Of a stretch of 40,382 bases of DNA, positions 17,780-26,141 are shown piece by piece; position 1 is the stretch's first letter, and every line of letters starts with the position of its first letter. The DNA is taken from positions 1-40,382 of the forward strand of contig JAFPVC010000044.1 in NCBI GenBank assembly GCA_017413085.1. The letters run 5' to 3'. Both the position numbers and the translations under genes were made by a program. Source of the stretch: Prevotella sp. Lineage in GTDB: Bacteria > Bacteroidota > Bacteroidia > Bacteroidales > Bacteroidaceae. The notes below the pieces were generated by a model, which made no database searches, had not been told where the DNA came from, and saw only the letters and a list, made by a program, of their open reading frames with translations.

Positions 17780-20700
17780 ATGAAACAAAAACTATTCTCA
17801 TTCTTCCTTGCAGTCCTTGGACTTGTCGTGGGGACAGGCGTGGGATTAGCGCAGGAGGCTTTTGCGGATTTTGCCGTACAGCTTACGGCTGCGCCATTCT
17901 CTGACAACACGTCAACCACAAGCTTTAATGTGAAGGTTGACTCATCAACAGGTACTGCTTCAATAGTAGAAGCTGGCGAAGAGAGTACGTTCTCATTTAC
18001 GTCAGCCCGTTGGAATGATAGTCAGCACGGTTGGGTAAACTGTGTATTTACTATTCCGGTAAATGGTCCGGTTAAGATTGGTTTGGGAAACTGTAGGTTT
18101 GGTGCCCAAACAGGTACTATTGTTGATAGTGATAACAATAGCACAACACTCACAGTGGGAAATTCTAACTGTTGGTCTTCAAACGATATTGCGAATACAA
18201 CGAGTTATACTGTTTATAAAGGCACAAGTGCAACAACGCTTACGGTTACTTGTAACGGATATTGCCCTTATATATCAGTGGAAGCAGTTGATGCTTCAGA
18301 ACTCGTTAGTGATGCCACTGTAAGTTTCTCTGCAGGCGAGGCTACTGGAATGATTGTACCTGCGTCTATAACAGGTGAGGTGGGCAGTGAGATTACTCTG
18401 CCAACGAACTTTACAATGTATGTTGAGGGTAAGACTTTGACAGGATGGAGCGACGGCACTACATCGTATGCACCGGGTGCAAGCTACACTGTGCCAAGTG
18501 CAGACATAACCCTTGCTCCTGTCTTCACAGAGAATACAGTTTCACTTGCAGACCGTACAGAGCCTGTAACTTTGAAGTGGGATTTCCAGCGTGTGAATGG
18601 TGCTCCAACGATTAGCTCGCAAAATGGAACAGGCTTGTGGGTTACACAGGCCATAATAGGCAATGAGACGATTGACGTGAAACTTGATTTTGATACTAAC
18701 AATGGAGGTAAACTTGCTAATGGTAATTGGACAGACTGGTGTCAGATGAATGGTGGTACTACGTTGACCATACCTAATTATAAGGGTGCTACTGTTTCAA
18801 TGGAAGCCTACAATGTTATCACCACCACTACAATTGATGGCCAAAGTGACTACACACAGGCTAAAACTATATCTTACACAGTAGCAAACACTGCTGAGAC
18901 TATAGATATAGTTATAGGTGACGGTACTTACTATCGTTATGTTCAGACAGTGTTGCCAGTTGTGGAAACCCGCCAGGCATCAGACCTTACCCTGACTTCT
19001 TCAAACGCGGTAAGCCTTGATGCAAATACCACTACATCGCAGATTACGGCTACTACATCGGCTACCGTGGGACTGACCTACACGTCAAGCAACCCAATGG
19101 TTGCTACCGTCAGCAACACCGGTCTCATCACAGCCGTAGCTAACGGTACTGCCACAATCACCGTTGCACAGGTAGGCGACGCAACATACATGGACGATTC
19201 AAAGACCGTTACCGTGACTGTGAACAACGGCGTAAGCGCATCATACAGCATTGCAGCCCAAATCAACAACCAGAGCGGTACCATGCTGACAAGCGCAGAA
19301 ACAGCAGCACAGGGCAATGCTGTAAGTTTCGGTATCAACGCCGCAGGTGAGCGCGTTGCAGCCGACGCAGCCGACGCAGTTGTAACCATCAGCGGTAATT
19401 ACCACAGCGACCACGGTGTAACAAACCTTGTTGCCACCGTTAAAGCTACTGGAAACATGATGATTACTATAGGCAACTGTACATACAACAACGGCACCAT
19501 AACTGTAAGCAAGGGCGGACAGACCGTAATATCTGAAAGTCTTAGCAACACCGCTTGCTGGAAGAACGATCACTCAGACGTCACACAGGTGCTCTATGAG
19601 GGCGAGGCAGCCACTCTGACAGTTTCCGTACCAAACTACTGCCCATATTTCGCTGTTGAGTCCGTAGCTGAGGTAACAAAGTACACCGTGACATTCATGA
19701 ACGGCAACGAGACTGTTGACACCAAGCAAGTGGCTGAAGGCACTGCCCTTGGCACACTGCCTACACCAACATACGATACTGACACTCAGTGCTTCCTCGG
19801 TTGGTATTCCGACACTGACGACCTCGGCACCAAGGCTTACACCTCAACCGTGCCTACAGGCAACACAACATTATATGCCATTATCATCGACAAACCGACA
19901 GAGGCAGCAGGCTACTACGTGGTGAACAACGGCAGGGAACTGATGGCGATGATTGACTATGCCAATGCCAACGCCAATGCAAACAACCCTGTGAAGATAT
20001 TCCTCAAGAATGGAACATACGACTTGGGCAGCGCAGCTGAGATAACTCAGCTTACGGGTTCGTATATTTCACTCATAGGTGAGAGCCTTGAAGGTACAAT
20101 CATAAGGACTACTCCTGTTCAGGAAGGACTTGGCACTGCTACACTCCTTTATAATAAAGGTAAATACAACTACCTGCAGGACCTCACGCTGCACAACAAC
20201 TATCCTTACGGAGACTCAACAGGTCGTGCAGCAAGTCTGAAGGATGAGGGTAACTACACCATCTGCAAGAACGTATGGCTCTACTCACATCAGGACACAT
20301 ACTACAGCCACACAACAGACGGCTACTTCTACTTCAACGGCGGTAAGATTTCTGGCTGCGTGGACTACATGTGCGGACAAAGCCGCGTTTTCTTCGACGG
20401 TGTAACACTGTCAAACGACGACAAGACTTCATACATGACAGCAAACTCTGAACTCTATGTGTTCAACAACTGTATAGTAGAGAACAACGGCAGCAACACA
20501 TATTACTGGGGACGTTCGTGGAGTTCAGTCAATGGAGGCCCACGCTGCATATTCATCAACACGACCCTGAAGGACAACGGTTCACACCTTGGCAACACCC
20601 GCTGGCTTGCAGCAGGCATGAACGACCCATACGTGAGAGCCGGTGAATACGGTACGAAGAATGCAGCTGGCACTGACATCACGCCAAGTTCAAACATCGT

Positions 20701-22129
20701 GAACTTCACAAGCAAATCCGGAAATGTTTCATTTGAAACCATCCTCACTGCAGATGAGGCAGCCAACTACACCTTGGCAAACATCTTCGGCGAATGGTCT
20801 GCAACGGCTGTCAGCGATGCAGCGCAGGCAACTGTCAGCAACGTAATACTCAACGGCACTACACTCTCATGGGAGGGCTCTTCTGATGCTTACCTCATTG
20901 AGAAAGGCGGCGAATTCGTAGCACTGACAACGGGAACATCATACACCGTTGACAATGCTTTGGCAGCTTACACTGTTCGTGCAGCCAATAGTCGTGGCGG
21001 ATTTGGCGAGGCTGAAACATCTGCTGTAGTTGTAACGTTTACAATTTCTACTGGCACAGAAGCAACCAACCTTGTCAGCATGGGCACATGTAACCTCAGT
21101 GCAATATATTCATTCATGCACATATTGGCAACAAAGGCTGATGGTGAGAACACTGGTAAGCAAGACCTCTCTGTTAAGTTGCAATGTAAGACAGCTGAGA
21201 CAGAAGCCGCAGAAGTTCAGTTCTACGTGCCTGAAGGTTTCAAGTTCGTACCTTATTCTGCCTCTGTAAAGGTGCAGCCAGTAGGCAACGATGCATACGT
21301 GAAGCTCGAACTCAGTGACACTGGAGCGGGCACGACCAAGATATCCGGCAGTGCAGAGTCACTCCCAGCAGGCGAAATTACTACGGTAACACTCAATATG
21401 ACCGAGAAATACGAACTTGAAAGTGGTGTGTCACTGAAGCTTTACTGCTACGATGGAGGTTCCACCGGAGTAACACAATTCCGACTTGGTACACCGATGA
21501 CAATCACTGGTATGCTGCAGCCTGACGTGCTGACACTCACTACCACCCACAACATGGAAGGTTACAAGGCTTTCTATCCGGGAATGGCAAACTATATTGC
21601 AGACGAGAATACCGATGTGTATATCGCAAAGTCTGTAGGCGAAGACAAGGTTGTGCTCAAGCGCATAGAAAACAAATTCATTCCTACTCAGACTGCGGTA
21701 ATACTCAAGACCACTGGTGTTGCTGACGAACCAACAGAGAATGCCTACTATCAGATGACTCTGACAAGAAGCACATACATTGATAATGACGTAACTGACA
21801 ACCTGCTGTATGTAACTATGGGCAATGGTTGGGAAGACTTCACTAATGGAGTTTACCGTTTGGGTTATAAGGCTGGTCAGGGCGTAGGATTCTACACGTG
21901 GAAAGACCCTTCTCCTGATGAAGGCATCATCTACATAAACAAGCCAATTTCTGGCAATGCAAAACTTACCTTCGTATTCTTTGACGAAGAAGAGGAAGCA
22001 ACTGGCGTGAACACCGTAAGCGAGGATGGCGCAGCCGTGACATCTGAAGCATACAATGCTGCAGGCCAGCGCGTCAATGCCGCTGAAAACGGTTTCATCA
22101 TCGTCAAAGGTAAGAAGTATGTAAAGTAA
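17780..22129 (+). CDS. Multidomain CE8 pectinesterase-like secreted protein
   Basis: About 1449 aa from the ATG at 17780, chosen over an in-frame GTG at 17738 because it begins the signal peptide. Two related beta-rich domains (about 25-175 and 487-635), an InlB-type repeat (178-248), an Ig-like Big_2 domain (about 399-480) and a Listeria-Bacteroides-type repeat (about 634-704) precede a right-handed beta-helix CE8 domain (about 711-994). The catalytic set is visible: Q838 and D839 in HQDTYYS, D862 in VDYMCG and R912 in GRSW. CE8 enzymes remove methyl esters from pectin. The C-terminus (YNAAGQRVN...GKKYVK) is the type common on Prevotella secreted proteins, possibly a secretion tail. It is followed by a small-protein gene. 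Confidence 0.88.
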   Translation: MKQKLFSFFLAVLGLVVGTGVGLAQEAFADFAVQLTAAPFSDNTSTTSFNVKVDSSTGTASIVEAGEESTFSFTSARWNDSQHGWVNCVFTIPVNGPVKIGLGNCRFGAQTGTIVDSDNNSTTLTVGNSNCWSSNDIANTTSYTVYKGTSATTLTVTCNGYCPYISVEAVDASELVSDATVSFSAGEATGMIVPASITGEVGSEITLPTNFTMYVEGKTLTGWSDGTTSYAPGASYTVPSADITLAPVFTENTVSLADRTEPVTLKWDFQRVNGAPTISSQNGTGLWVTQAIIGNETIDVKLDFDTNNGGKLANGNWTDWCQMNGGTTLTIPNYKGATVSMEAYNVITTTTIDGQSDYTQAKTISYTVANTAETIDIVIGDGTYYRYVQTVLPVVETRQASDLTLTSSNAVSLDANTTTSQITATTSATVGLTYTSSNPMVATVSNTGLITAVANGTATITVAQVGDATYMDDSKTVTVTVNNGVSASYSIAAQINNQSGTMLTSAETAAQGNAVSFGINAAGERVAADAADAVVTISGNYHSDHGVTNLVATVKATGNMMITIGNCTYNNGTITVSKGGQTVISESLSNTACWKNDHSDVTQVLYEGEAATLTVSVPNYCPYFAVESVAEVTKYTVTFMNGNETVDTKQVAEGTALGTLPTPTYDTDTQCFLGWYSDTDDLGTKAYTSTVPTGNTTLYAIIIDKPTEAAGYYVVNNGRELMAMIDYANANANANNPVKIFLKNGTYDLGSAAEITQLTGSYISLIGESLEGTIIRTTPVQEGLGTATLLYNKGKYNYLQDLTLHNNYPYGDSTGRAASLKDEGNYTICKNVWLYSHQDTYYSHTTDGYFYFNGGKISGCVDYMCGQSRVFFDGVTLSNDDKTSYMTANSELYVFNNCIVENNGSNTYYWGRSWSSVNGGPRCIFINTTLKDNGSHLGNTRWLAAGMNDPYVRAGEYGTKNAAGTDITPSSNIVNFTSKSGNVSFETILTADEAANYTLANIFGEWSATAVSDAAQATVSNVILNGTTLSWEGSSDAYLIEKGGEFVALTTGTSYTVDNALAAYTVRAANSRGGFGEAETSAVVVTFTISTGTEATNLVSMGTCNLSAIYSFMHILATKADGENTGKQDLSVKLQCKTAETEAAEVQFYVPEGFKFVPYSASVKVQPVGNDAYVKLELSDTGAGTTKISGSAESLPAGEITTVTLNMTEKYELESGVSLKLYCYDGGSTGVTQFRLGTPMTITGMLQPDVLTLTTTHNMEGYKAFYPGMANYIADENTDVYIAKSVGEDKVVLKRIENKFIPTQTAVILKTTGVADEPTENAYYQMTLTRSTYIDNDVTDNLLYVTMGNGWEDFTNGVYRLGYKAGQGVGFYTWKDPSPDEGIIYINKPISGNAKLTFVFFDEEEEATGVNTVSEDGAAVTSEAYNAAGQRVNAAENGFIIVKGKKYVK

Positions 22130-22144
22130 TAAAAATCAAGAACA

Positions 22145-22312
22145 ATGAAAAAGATTAATTATATACAGCCAAACGTGCGCGTCGTGCAGATAAAGCGACA
22201 GCCGATACTTGCAGGTTCCGAACAAATTCCAACCAGTGAAGATGCTGCTGATGAATGGGGTGCCAAGCAGTCTGGCGGCTTCTGGAACGACGGACTGGAC
22301 GACGAAGAATAA
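22145..22312 (+). CDS. Small 55-aa protein with ILAGS motif and acidic C-terminus
   Basis: The sequence begins MKKINYIQPNVRVVQIKRQ, continues with ILAGSEQ, and ends GGFWNDGLDDEE. The start is 15 bp after the CE8 stop, so it is probably co-translated or co-transcribed. Short proteins with the pattern MKKxYxxP, a (L/I)LAGS motif and a Trp-Asp-rich acidic end are frequent in Prevotella, often next to secreted or surface-protein genes, but I know of no function. It is too short and polar for a membrane protein. The conserved Ala-Gly-Ser and C-terminal W-N/D motif might mark a processed or secreted peptide; that is speculation. Confidence 0.75.
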   Translation: MKKINYIQPNVRVVQIKRQPILAGSEQIPTSEDAADEWGAKQSGGFWNDGLDDEE

Positions 22313-22505
22313 TCAGCAGGTGTGTTCTATAAATTAACTTTGGTATGCCACTTTGTGGCAGAAGGTTTAGCTCGACGGCCCGAAGGGGAAAGTCAAATCT
22401 ATCAAATCTTTTCAAATCTTTCATTATTTTGAGTGATTTGAGTAAATTTGAACGATTTTTCGCCGAAGGCGATAATAAATAGAAGTAACCTGCAAAGTCT
22501 ATAAA
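22313..22505. other. Gene-poor stretch after the small protein
   Basis: Contains a perfect TAACTTTG box (22335-22342) directly before an ATG opening a 46-codon reading frame (22345-22485), a TGCCACTTTGTGGCA palindrome, and TCAAATCTTTTCAAATC-type short repeats. The reading frame has no recognised family and I do not call it a gene. Confidence 0.3.
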
Positions 22506-22548
22506 ATCACGGTGTAAGCAAAAATACGTTTTTTGCTTACACCGTGAT
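22506..22548. terminator. Perfect 19-bp hairpin, between convergent genes
   Basis: Arms 22506-22524 (ATCACGGTGTAAGCAAAAA) and 22530-22548 are fully complementary with a 5-nt loop TACGT. Four T residues follow on the minus strand, so it may terminate the GH5 transcript. It is unusually long and A/T-rich for a simple terminator. Confidence 0.5.
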
Positions 22549-22616
22549 ACGATTTGGCGACAATTCGTAACGCTAAATCTTAACGACTGTTAAATACCTG
22601 GGGGTATCGTAATCAA

Positions 22617-22686
22617 GGCCTGATTACACTGCAATTGAGGCCTGATTACACTGCAATTGAGGCCTGATTACATTGTAATCAGGCCC
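22617..22686. repeat. 22-bp tandem repeat of the ATTACA palindrome family
   Basis: Three head-to-tail units of 22 bp begin at 22617, 22639 and 22661. The first two are identical (GGCCTGATTACACTGCAATT plus GA); the third reads GGCCTGATTACATTGTAATC and is more fully palindromic. They lie just after the GH5 stop and between convergent genes. Confidence 0.75.
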
Positions 22687-22716
22687 CTTTCATTTTGTCA
22701 TTTGAGTGTTGTATGT

Positions 22717-24258
22717 TTATTGCTTCTTGCATCCCATGATTCCCTGCAGTATCCAGGGTGCTCTCACCTTCATGCCGTCCCAGCGGTCGAAGATGCCGAA
22801 GAACTCCGGTCCGCCGCCGAAAGCATTGTTGTCCCACACGAATGTGGAGAAACCGTGTCGGCTTGCTTCGCTCACCAGCAACTGGCAGTAGTATGTCATG
22901 TTCTCGTGCATCTTGTCTATCTGCTCGCCTTTCCTGTCGGTCACGCCCCATTCGCCTATGGTGACTCCCAGTCCTTTGTCGCTCCAAGCCCTGGCGGCAC
23001 GCTCAAAGAATTTAATCATTTCTTCCTCCTTGCTGCTGTCCATTATTTTGCCATACTGCTTGAACTTCTCGCCCCAGAAGTTATACTTACACTCGCCGGC
23101 ATAGTCCCACGGCTGATAGTAGTGGAACTCCACGGTCATGTAGTCGTTGCCGTTACCTTTTTTGTCAACGGGGATGATAAGGCCGTTGTCCACTCCAAAC
23201 TCAGCGTTGCACACGTATGTCTGCACTATGAGGTTGCGCTTGGCATTGTTGCCGCCGGTGGCACGTACGGCATCGATGAAAGTCTGGTTGTATGAGTTCT
23301 GCACGGCAAGGTTCTCCGGCTCTGGCTTGCCCCAGTTGTCTTTGATGTGCACCTCGTTGGTGCCGGCAAAGGCCAGGCGGTAGTCATATTTCGCAAACTC
23401 ATTGGCTATGTTCTTCCACAGCAGTGCAAGCATCCTGTTGTTCTCTTCCTTATACTGATAGGTGGGACGTCCCTCCAGCCATTTGTCGTGGTGGGTGTTT
23501 ATCATCACCTTCATGTCGCACTGCAGACACCAGTCCACCACCTGTTTCACTCTTGCCATCCATGCCTTGTCAACGGTCATCGTCTTCACGTCCGCAATGT
23601 GGTATTGCCAGCGCACGGGAATACGTATGGCATTGAAGCCGGCATCCTTCACGGCCTTTATCACTTCCTTCGTTATCACGGGGTTGCCCCATGCCGTCTC
23701 GGCGTTGATGCTGCCTTCGGGCAAGCCTATAAACGTAGCCTCGCCGTCGAATCCCTTGACGGAGCACTCCAACTGGTTGCCGAGGTTCCAGCCCACCACG
23801 TCCTTGTTCCACTCTTTTGCCGTTGGCTGAGCCACGGCAGAGGCAGGAGCCAGCATGGTTGCCAGCAGCAGACCGCCCACAACTTCTTTCTGTGGTTTCT
23901 GCATTACATTCCTGAATTTCGTGTAGTATGCCACGATTATGCTGATAACGGCAAACAGAATCACGGCGAGATACACATATATGGGGAATGACAGTTCAAG
24001 CAGGATGCACACCAGTGCAAAGATAAGCGCCATGTAATCCCTTCCCCTGAATGTCTGCCCGAGTAGCAGGGGGAAATACAGCAGCAGGAATACGCACGGT
24101 ATGCCGATGATTACCGTCTGCCTTTCCACGTGTGCCTCACACGCGTTTACGATGCTGTCACGATAAAATACGAACAGAGCCAGACAGAGAACCAACAGGC
24201 ACCTGATGATAAAACTGACCTTGTCCCAACCTTTTCTTAATACTTCTGAAGTGTCCAT
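22717..24258 (-). CDS. GH5 endoglucanase-like enzyme with N-terminal membrane domain
   Basis: A 513-aa protein. Residues 1-115 contain about four hydrophobic helices (near 15-31, 48-67, 75-92 and 94-111). Residues 119-144 look like an ordinary signal peptide (MQKPQKE..., ending ASAVAQ), and a GH5 TIM barrel follows from about 148. The acid/base is E302 in GTNEV and the nucleophile E436 in GEWG; HYYQPW is also family-typical. GH5 enzymes cleave beta-1,4-glucans, mannans or xyloglucan; the subfamily cannot be read here. An internal start at 23904 would give a normal secreted enzyme. The TAACTTTG box upstream of 24258 favours the long form. Confidence 0.87.
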   Translation of the reverse strand: MDTSEVLRKGWDKVSFIIRCLLVLCLALFVFYRDSIVNACEAHVERQTVIIGIPCVFLLLYFPLLLGQTFRGRDYMALIFALVCILLELSFPIYVYLAVILFAVISIIVAYYTKFRNVMQKPQKEVVGGLLLATMLAPASAVAQPTAKEWNKDVVGWNLGNQLECSVKGFDGEATFIGLPEGSINAETAWGNPVITKEVIKAVKDAGFNAIRIPVRWQYHIADVKTMTVDKAWMARVKQVVDWCLQCDMKVMINTHHDKWLEGRPTYQYKEENNRMLALLWKNIANEFAKYDYRLAFAGTNEVHIKDNWGKPEPENLAVQNSYNQTFIDAVRATGGNNAKRNLIVQTYVCNAEFGVDNGLIIPVDKKGNGNDYMTVEFHYYQPWDYAGECKYNFWGEKFKQYGKIMDSSKEEEMIKFFERAARAWSDKGLGVTIGEWGVTDRKGEQIDKMHENMTYYCQLLVSEASRHGFSTFVWDNNAFGGGPEFFGIFDRWDGMKVRAPWILQGIMGCKKQ

Positions 24259-24308
24259 AGAGATAGTTGTTTTTGTTAGTATTTATTTAATTATGTGATT
24301 TCTGGTTG

Positions 24309-24316
24309 CAAAGTTA
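24309..24316 (-). promoter_or_regulatory. -7 box of the GH5 gene
   Basis: The minus strand reads TAACTTTG, about 50 nt before the start at 24258. No clear TTTG is found 19-21 bp upstream. Confidence 0.5.
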
Positions 24317-24381
24317 GCAATTATTTTTCGTATTCTGATGTTTTTTCTTTGGAAAAGATTCTGATATATAAAAAAAATGTG

Positions 24382-24389
24382 TAACTTTG
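24382..24389 (+). promoter_or_regulatory. -7 box of the GH43 gene, abutting the start codon
   Basis: TAACTTTG is followed by CGGT-ATG: four bases separate the box from the start codon, predicting a leaderless or nearly leaderless mRNA. The geometry is the same as for the MlaE-type gene. Confidence 0.6.
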
Positions 24390-24393
24390 CGGT

Positions 24394-26010
24394 ATGAAAA
24401 AGCATTTACTAACTTACCTCGCGGCTCTGGCATGGATTGTCAATGCAGCTGCACAGAATCCTTATCTACCATTGTGGGAGTTCATTCCCGACGGCGAACC
24501 ATACGTATTTGACGACCCCGACAACCCGGGTAAGAAACGCGTCTATGTCTATGGTTCGCACGACATGCTGCGCAAGTATTACTGCGGCAAGGACCAGGTG
24601 GTGTGGTCGGCACCGGTGGAAGACCTGACACAGTGGCGCTATGACGGCGTAATCTTCAAACTTGACAAAGACCGCGACGGCAAACGGCTGTATCCCAACG
24701 GCGATGCCGACGTGCTGTATGCCCCCGACGTATGCGAGACACGCGACGCCGACGGTCGCAAGGTCTACTACCTGTACCCAAACGTGCAGTCTGACGAGCG
24801 CGGCACGGCTGTGGCAAAGGCTTACCGTCCCGACGGCCCGTTCGAGGTGTGCAACTGGAGCAAGGATGACCCACGCAAGACCGAAGGTCCCTTTGCCTTC
24901 GACCCGGCAGCCTTCGTTGACGATGACGGCCGTGCTTACGGTTACTGGGGTTTTGAACATTCATACGCTGCCGAACTCGACCCTGCCACCATGGCAACCG
25001 TTAAGCCCGGTGCAAAGATTGTGGAGAACATGATTCCCGGTAAGGACATGGACCAGACGTTCCGCTTCTTCGAGGCTTCATCCATACGCAAGATAAAAGA
25101 CAAATATGTGTTCATCTACAGCCGCTGGACCAACGAGGGTGAGGAAGGCCTGCCGCAGAGCAACTACACGCTGGCCTATTGCTACAGCAACAATCCGCTT
25201 GGCCCTTGGACTTATGGCGGCACCATCATCGACGGACGCGGCAAGGAACGCCGTCCCGACGGCAGCGTGGTGGCTACGGCATGTCCCAACGGCAACACGC
25301 ATGGCAGCATCTGCGAGATAAACGGCAAGTGGTGGGTGTTCTACCATCGTCAGGCTGGCACATCGGAATACACTCGTCAGGCAATGGTGGCTCCGATAAA
25401 CGTGGAGGTGCGCGAGGGCAAGGACGGCTATGTGCGCATCAGCGAGGCGGAATTTACCTCTGAGGGTTTCCTCACTGAGGGTCTTGACCCTTACACCGAG
25501 TATCAAGCCGGCATAGCGTGCTATTTCACAAACTCAGAACCGGCGCATCAGGAATATCCCAATGTCATCTATCCTGGTTCGCACTCTGAGGTACATTATC
25601 TTGATGAATACAAGGGCTACGGTTATGACAAGGCAGAGAAGATAAAGAATCCGTATGACATGAAGATATGCCGCTGCCCAATGGTGAACAATACCGACGG
25701 TTCTGTTATTGGTTACAAATACTACAACCTCTCAAAAACATACGGCAAAAGCAAGCTAAACCTGATATTAGACTGGGATGAAGAGGGCGTTGACGGCCGC
25801 ATTGACATACTGCTCGATCGCCCGTCGGAGGCAGAGGGAGGCGTATGCATCGGTTCTATCGATGTCAAGGCGAGCCACTCAAAAGGTCTCATTGTTACCG
25901 ATGTAAGCAAGATGAGCAACTATAACGGCAAGCACGCCCTGTTCCTTGTTTTCTCATCAGACACCAAGGGTAAGAGCATCTGTAAAATCAACAGCCTGCG
26001 TTTTCAGTAA
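24394..26010 (+). CDS. Glycoside hydrolase family 43 enzyme
   Basis: A 538-aa secreted protein with signal peptide (about 1-21, ending NAAAQ). The five-bladed propeller of GH43 is indicated by the general base Asp in PYVFDDP (residue 40 or 41), the pKa-modulating Asp in YAPDV, and the general acid Glu in FFEASS. A C-terminal beta-sandwich (about 380-538), CBM6-like in character, follows. Family members act on arabinofuranosyl, xylosyl or galactosyl linkages of plant polysaccharides. It is divergent from GH5 and ends at a clear terminator, marking the end of the PUL. Confidence 0.88.
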   Translation: MKKHLLTYLAALAWIVNAAAQNPYLPLWEFIPDGEPYVFDDPDNPGKKRVYVYGSHDMLRKYYCGKDQVVWSAPVEDLTQWRYDGVIFKLDKDRDGKRLYPNGDADVLYAPDVCETRDADGRKVYYLYPNVQSDERGTAVAKAYRPDGPFEVCNWSKDDPRKTEGPFAFDPAAFVDDDGRAYGYWGFEHSYAAELDPATMATVKPGAKIVENMIPGKDMDQTFRFFEASSIRKIKDKYVFIYSRWTNEGEEGLPQSNYTLAYCYSNNPLGPWTYGGTIIDGRGKERRPDGSVVATACPNGNTHGSICEINGKWWVFYHRQAGTSEYTRQAMVAPINVEVREGKDGYVRISEAEFTSEGFLTEGLDPYTEYQAGIACYFTNSEPAHQEYPNVIYPGSHSEVHYLDEYKGYGYDKAEKIKNPYDMKICRCPMVNNTDGSVIGYKYYNLSKTYGKSKLNLILDWDEEGVDGRIDILLDRPSEAEGGVCIGSIDVKASHSKGLIVTDVSKMSNYNGKHALFLVFSSDTKGKSICKINSLRFQ

Positions 26011-26052
26011 CAAGACATAAGCAAATGCTGAAACAACGGACATTAATATAAG

Positions 26053-26087
26053 AGTAGGGTACACAATCATGTACCCTACTTCTTTTT
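26053..26087 (+). terminator. Terminator of the GH43 gene
   Basis: An 11-bp perfect stem AGTAGGGTACA (26053-26063) pairs with 26070-26080 and is followed by TCTTTTT. Confidence 0.85.
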
Positions 26088-26141
26088 AATTTCGTATTAT
26101 TCAAGTCTAAAAGAAACCTGGAATTGAAGTTTTATCTGGGA

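Noticed and set aside
22617-22686. Possible CRISPR array
   Set aside because: Units are contiguous 22-bp repeats without spacers and there are no cas genes.
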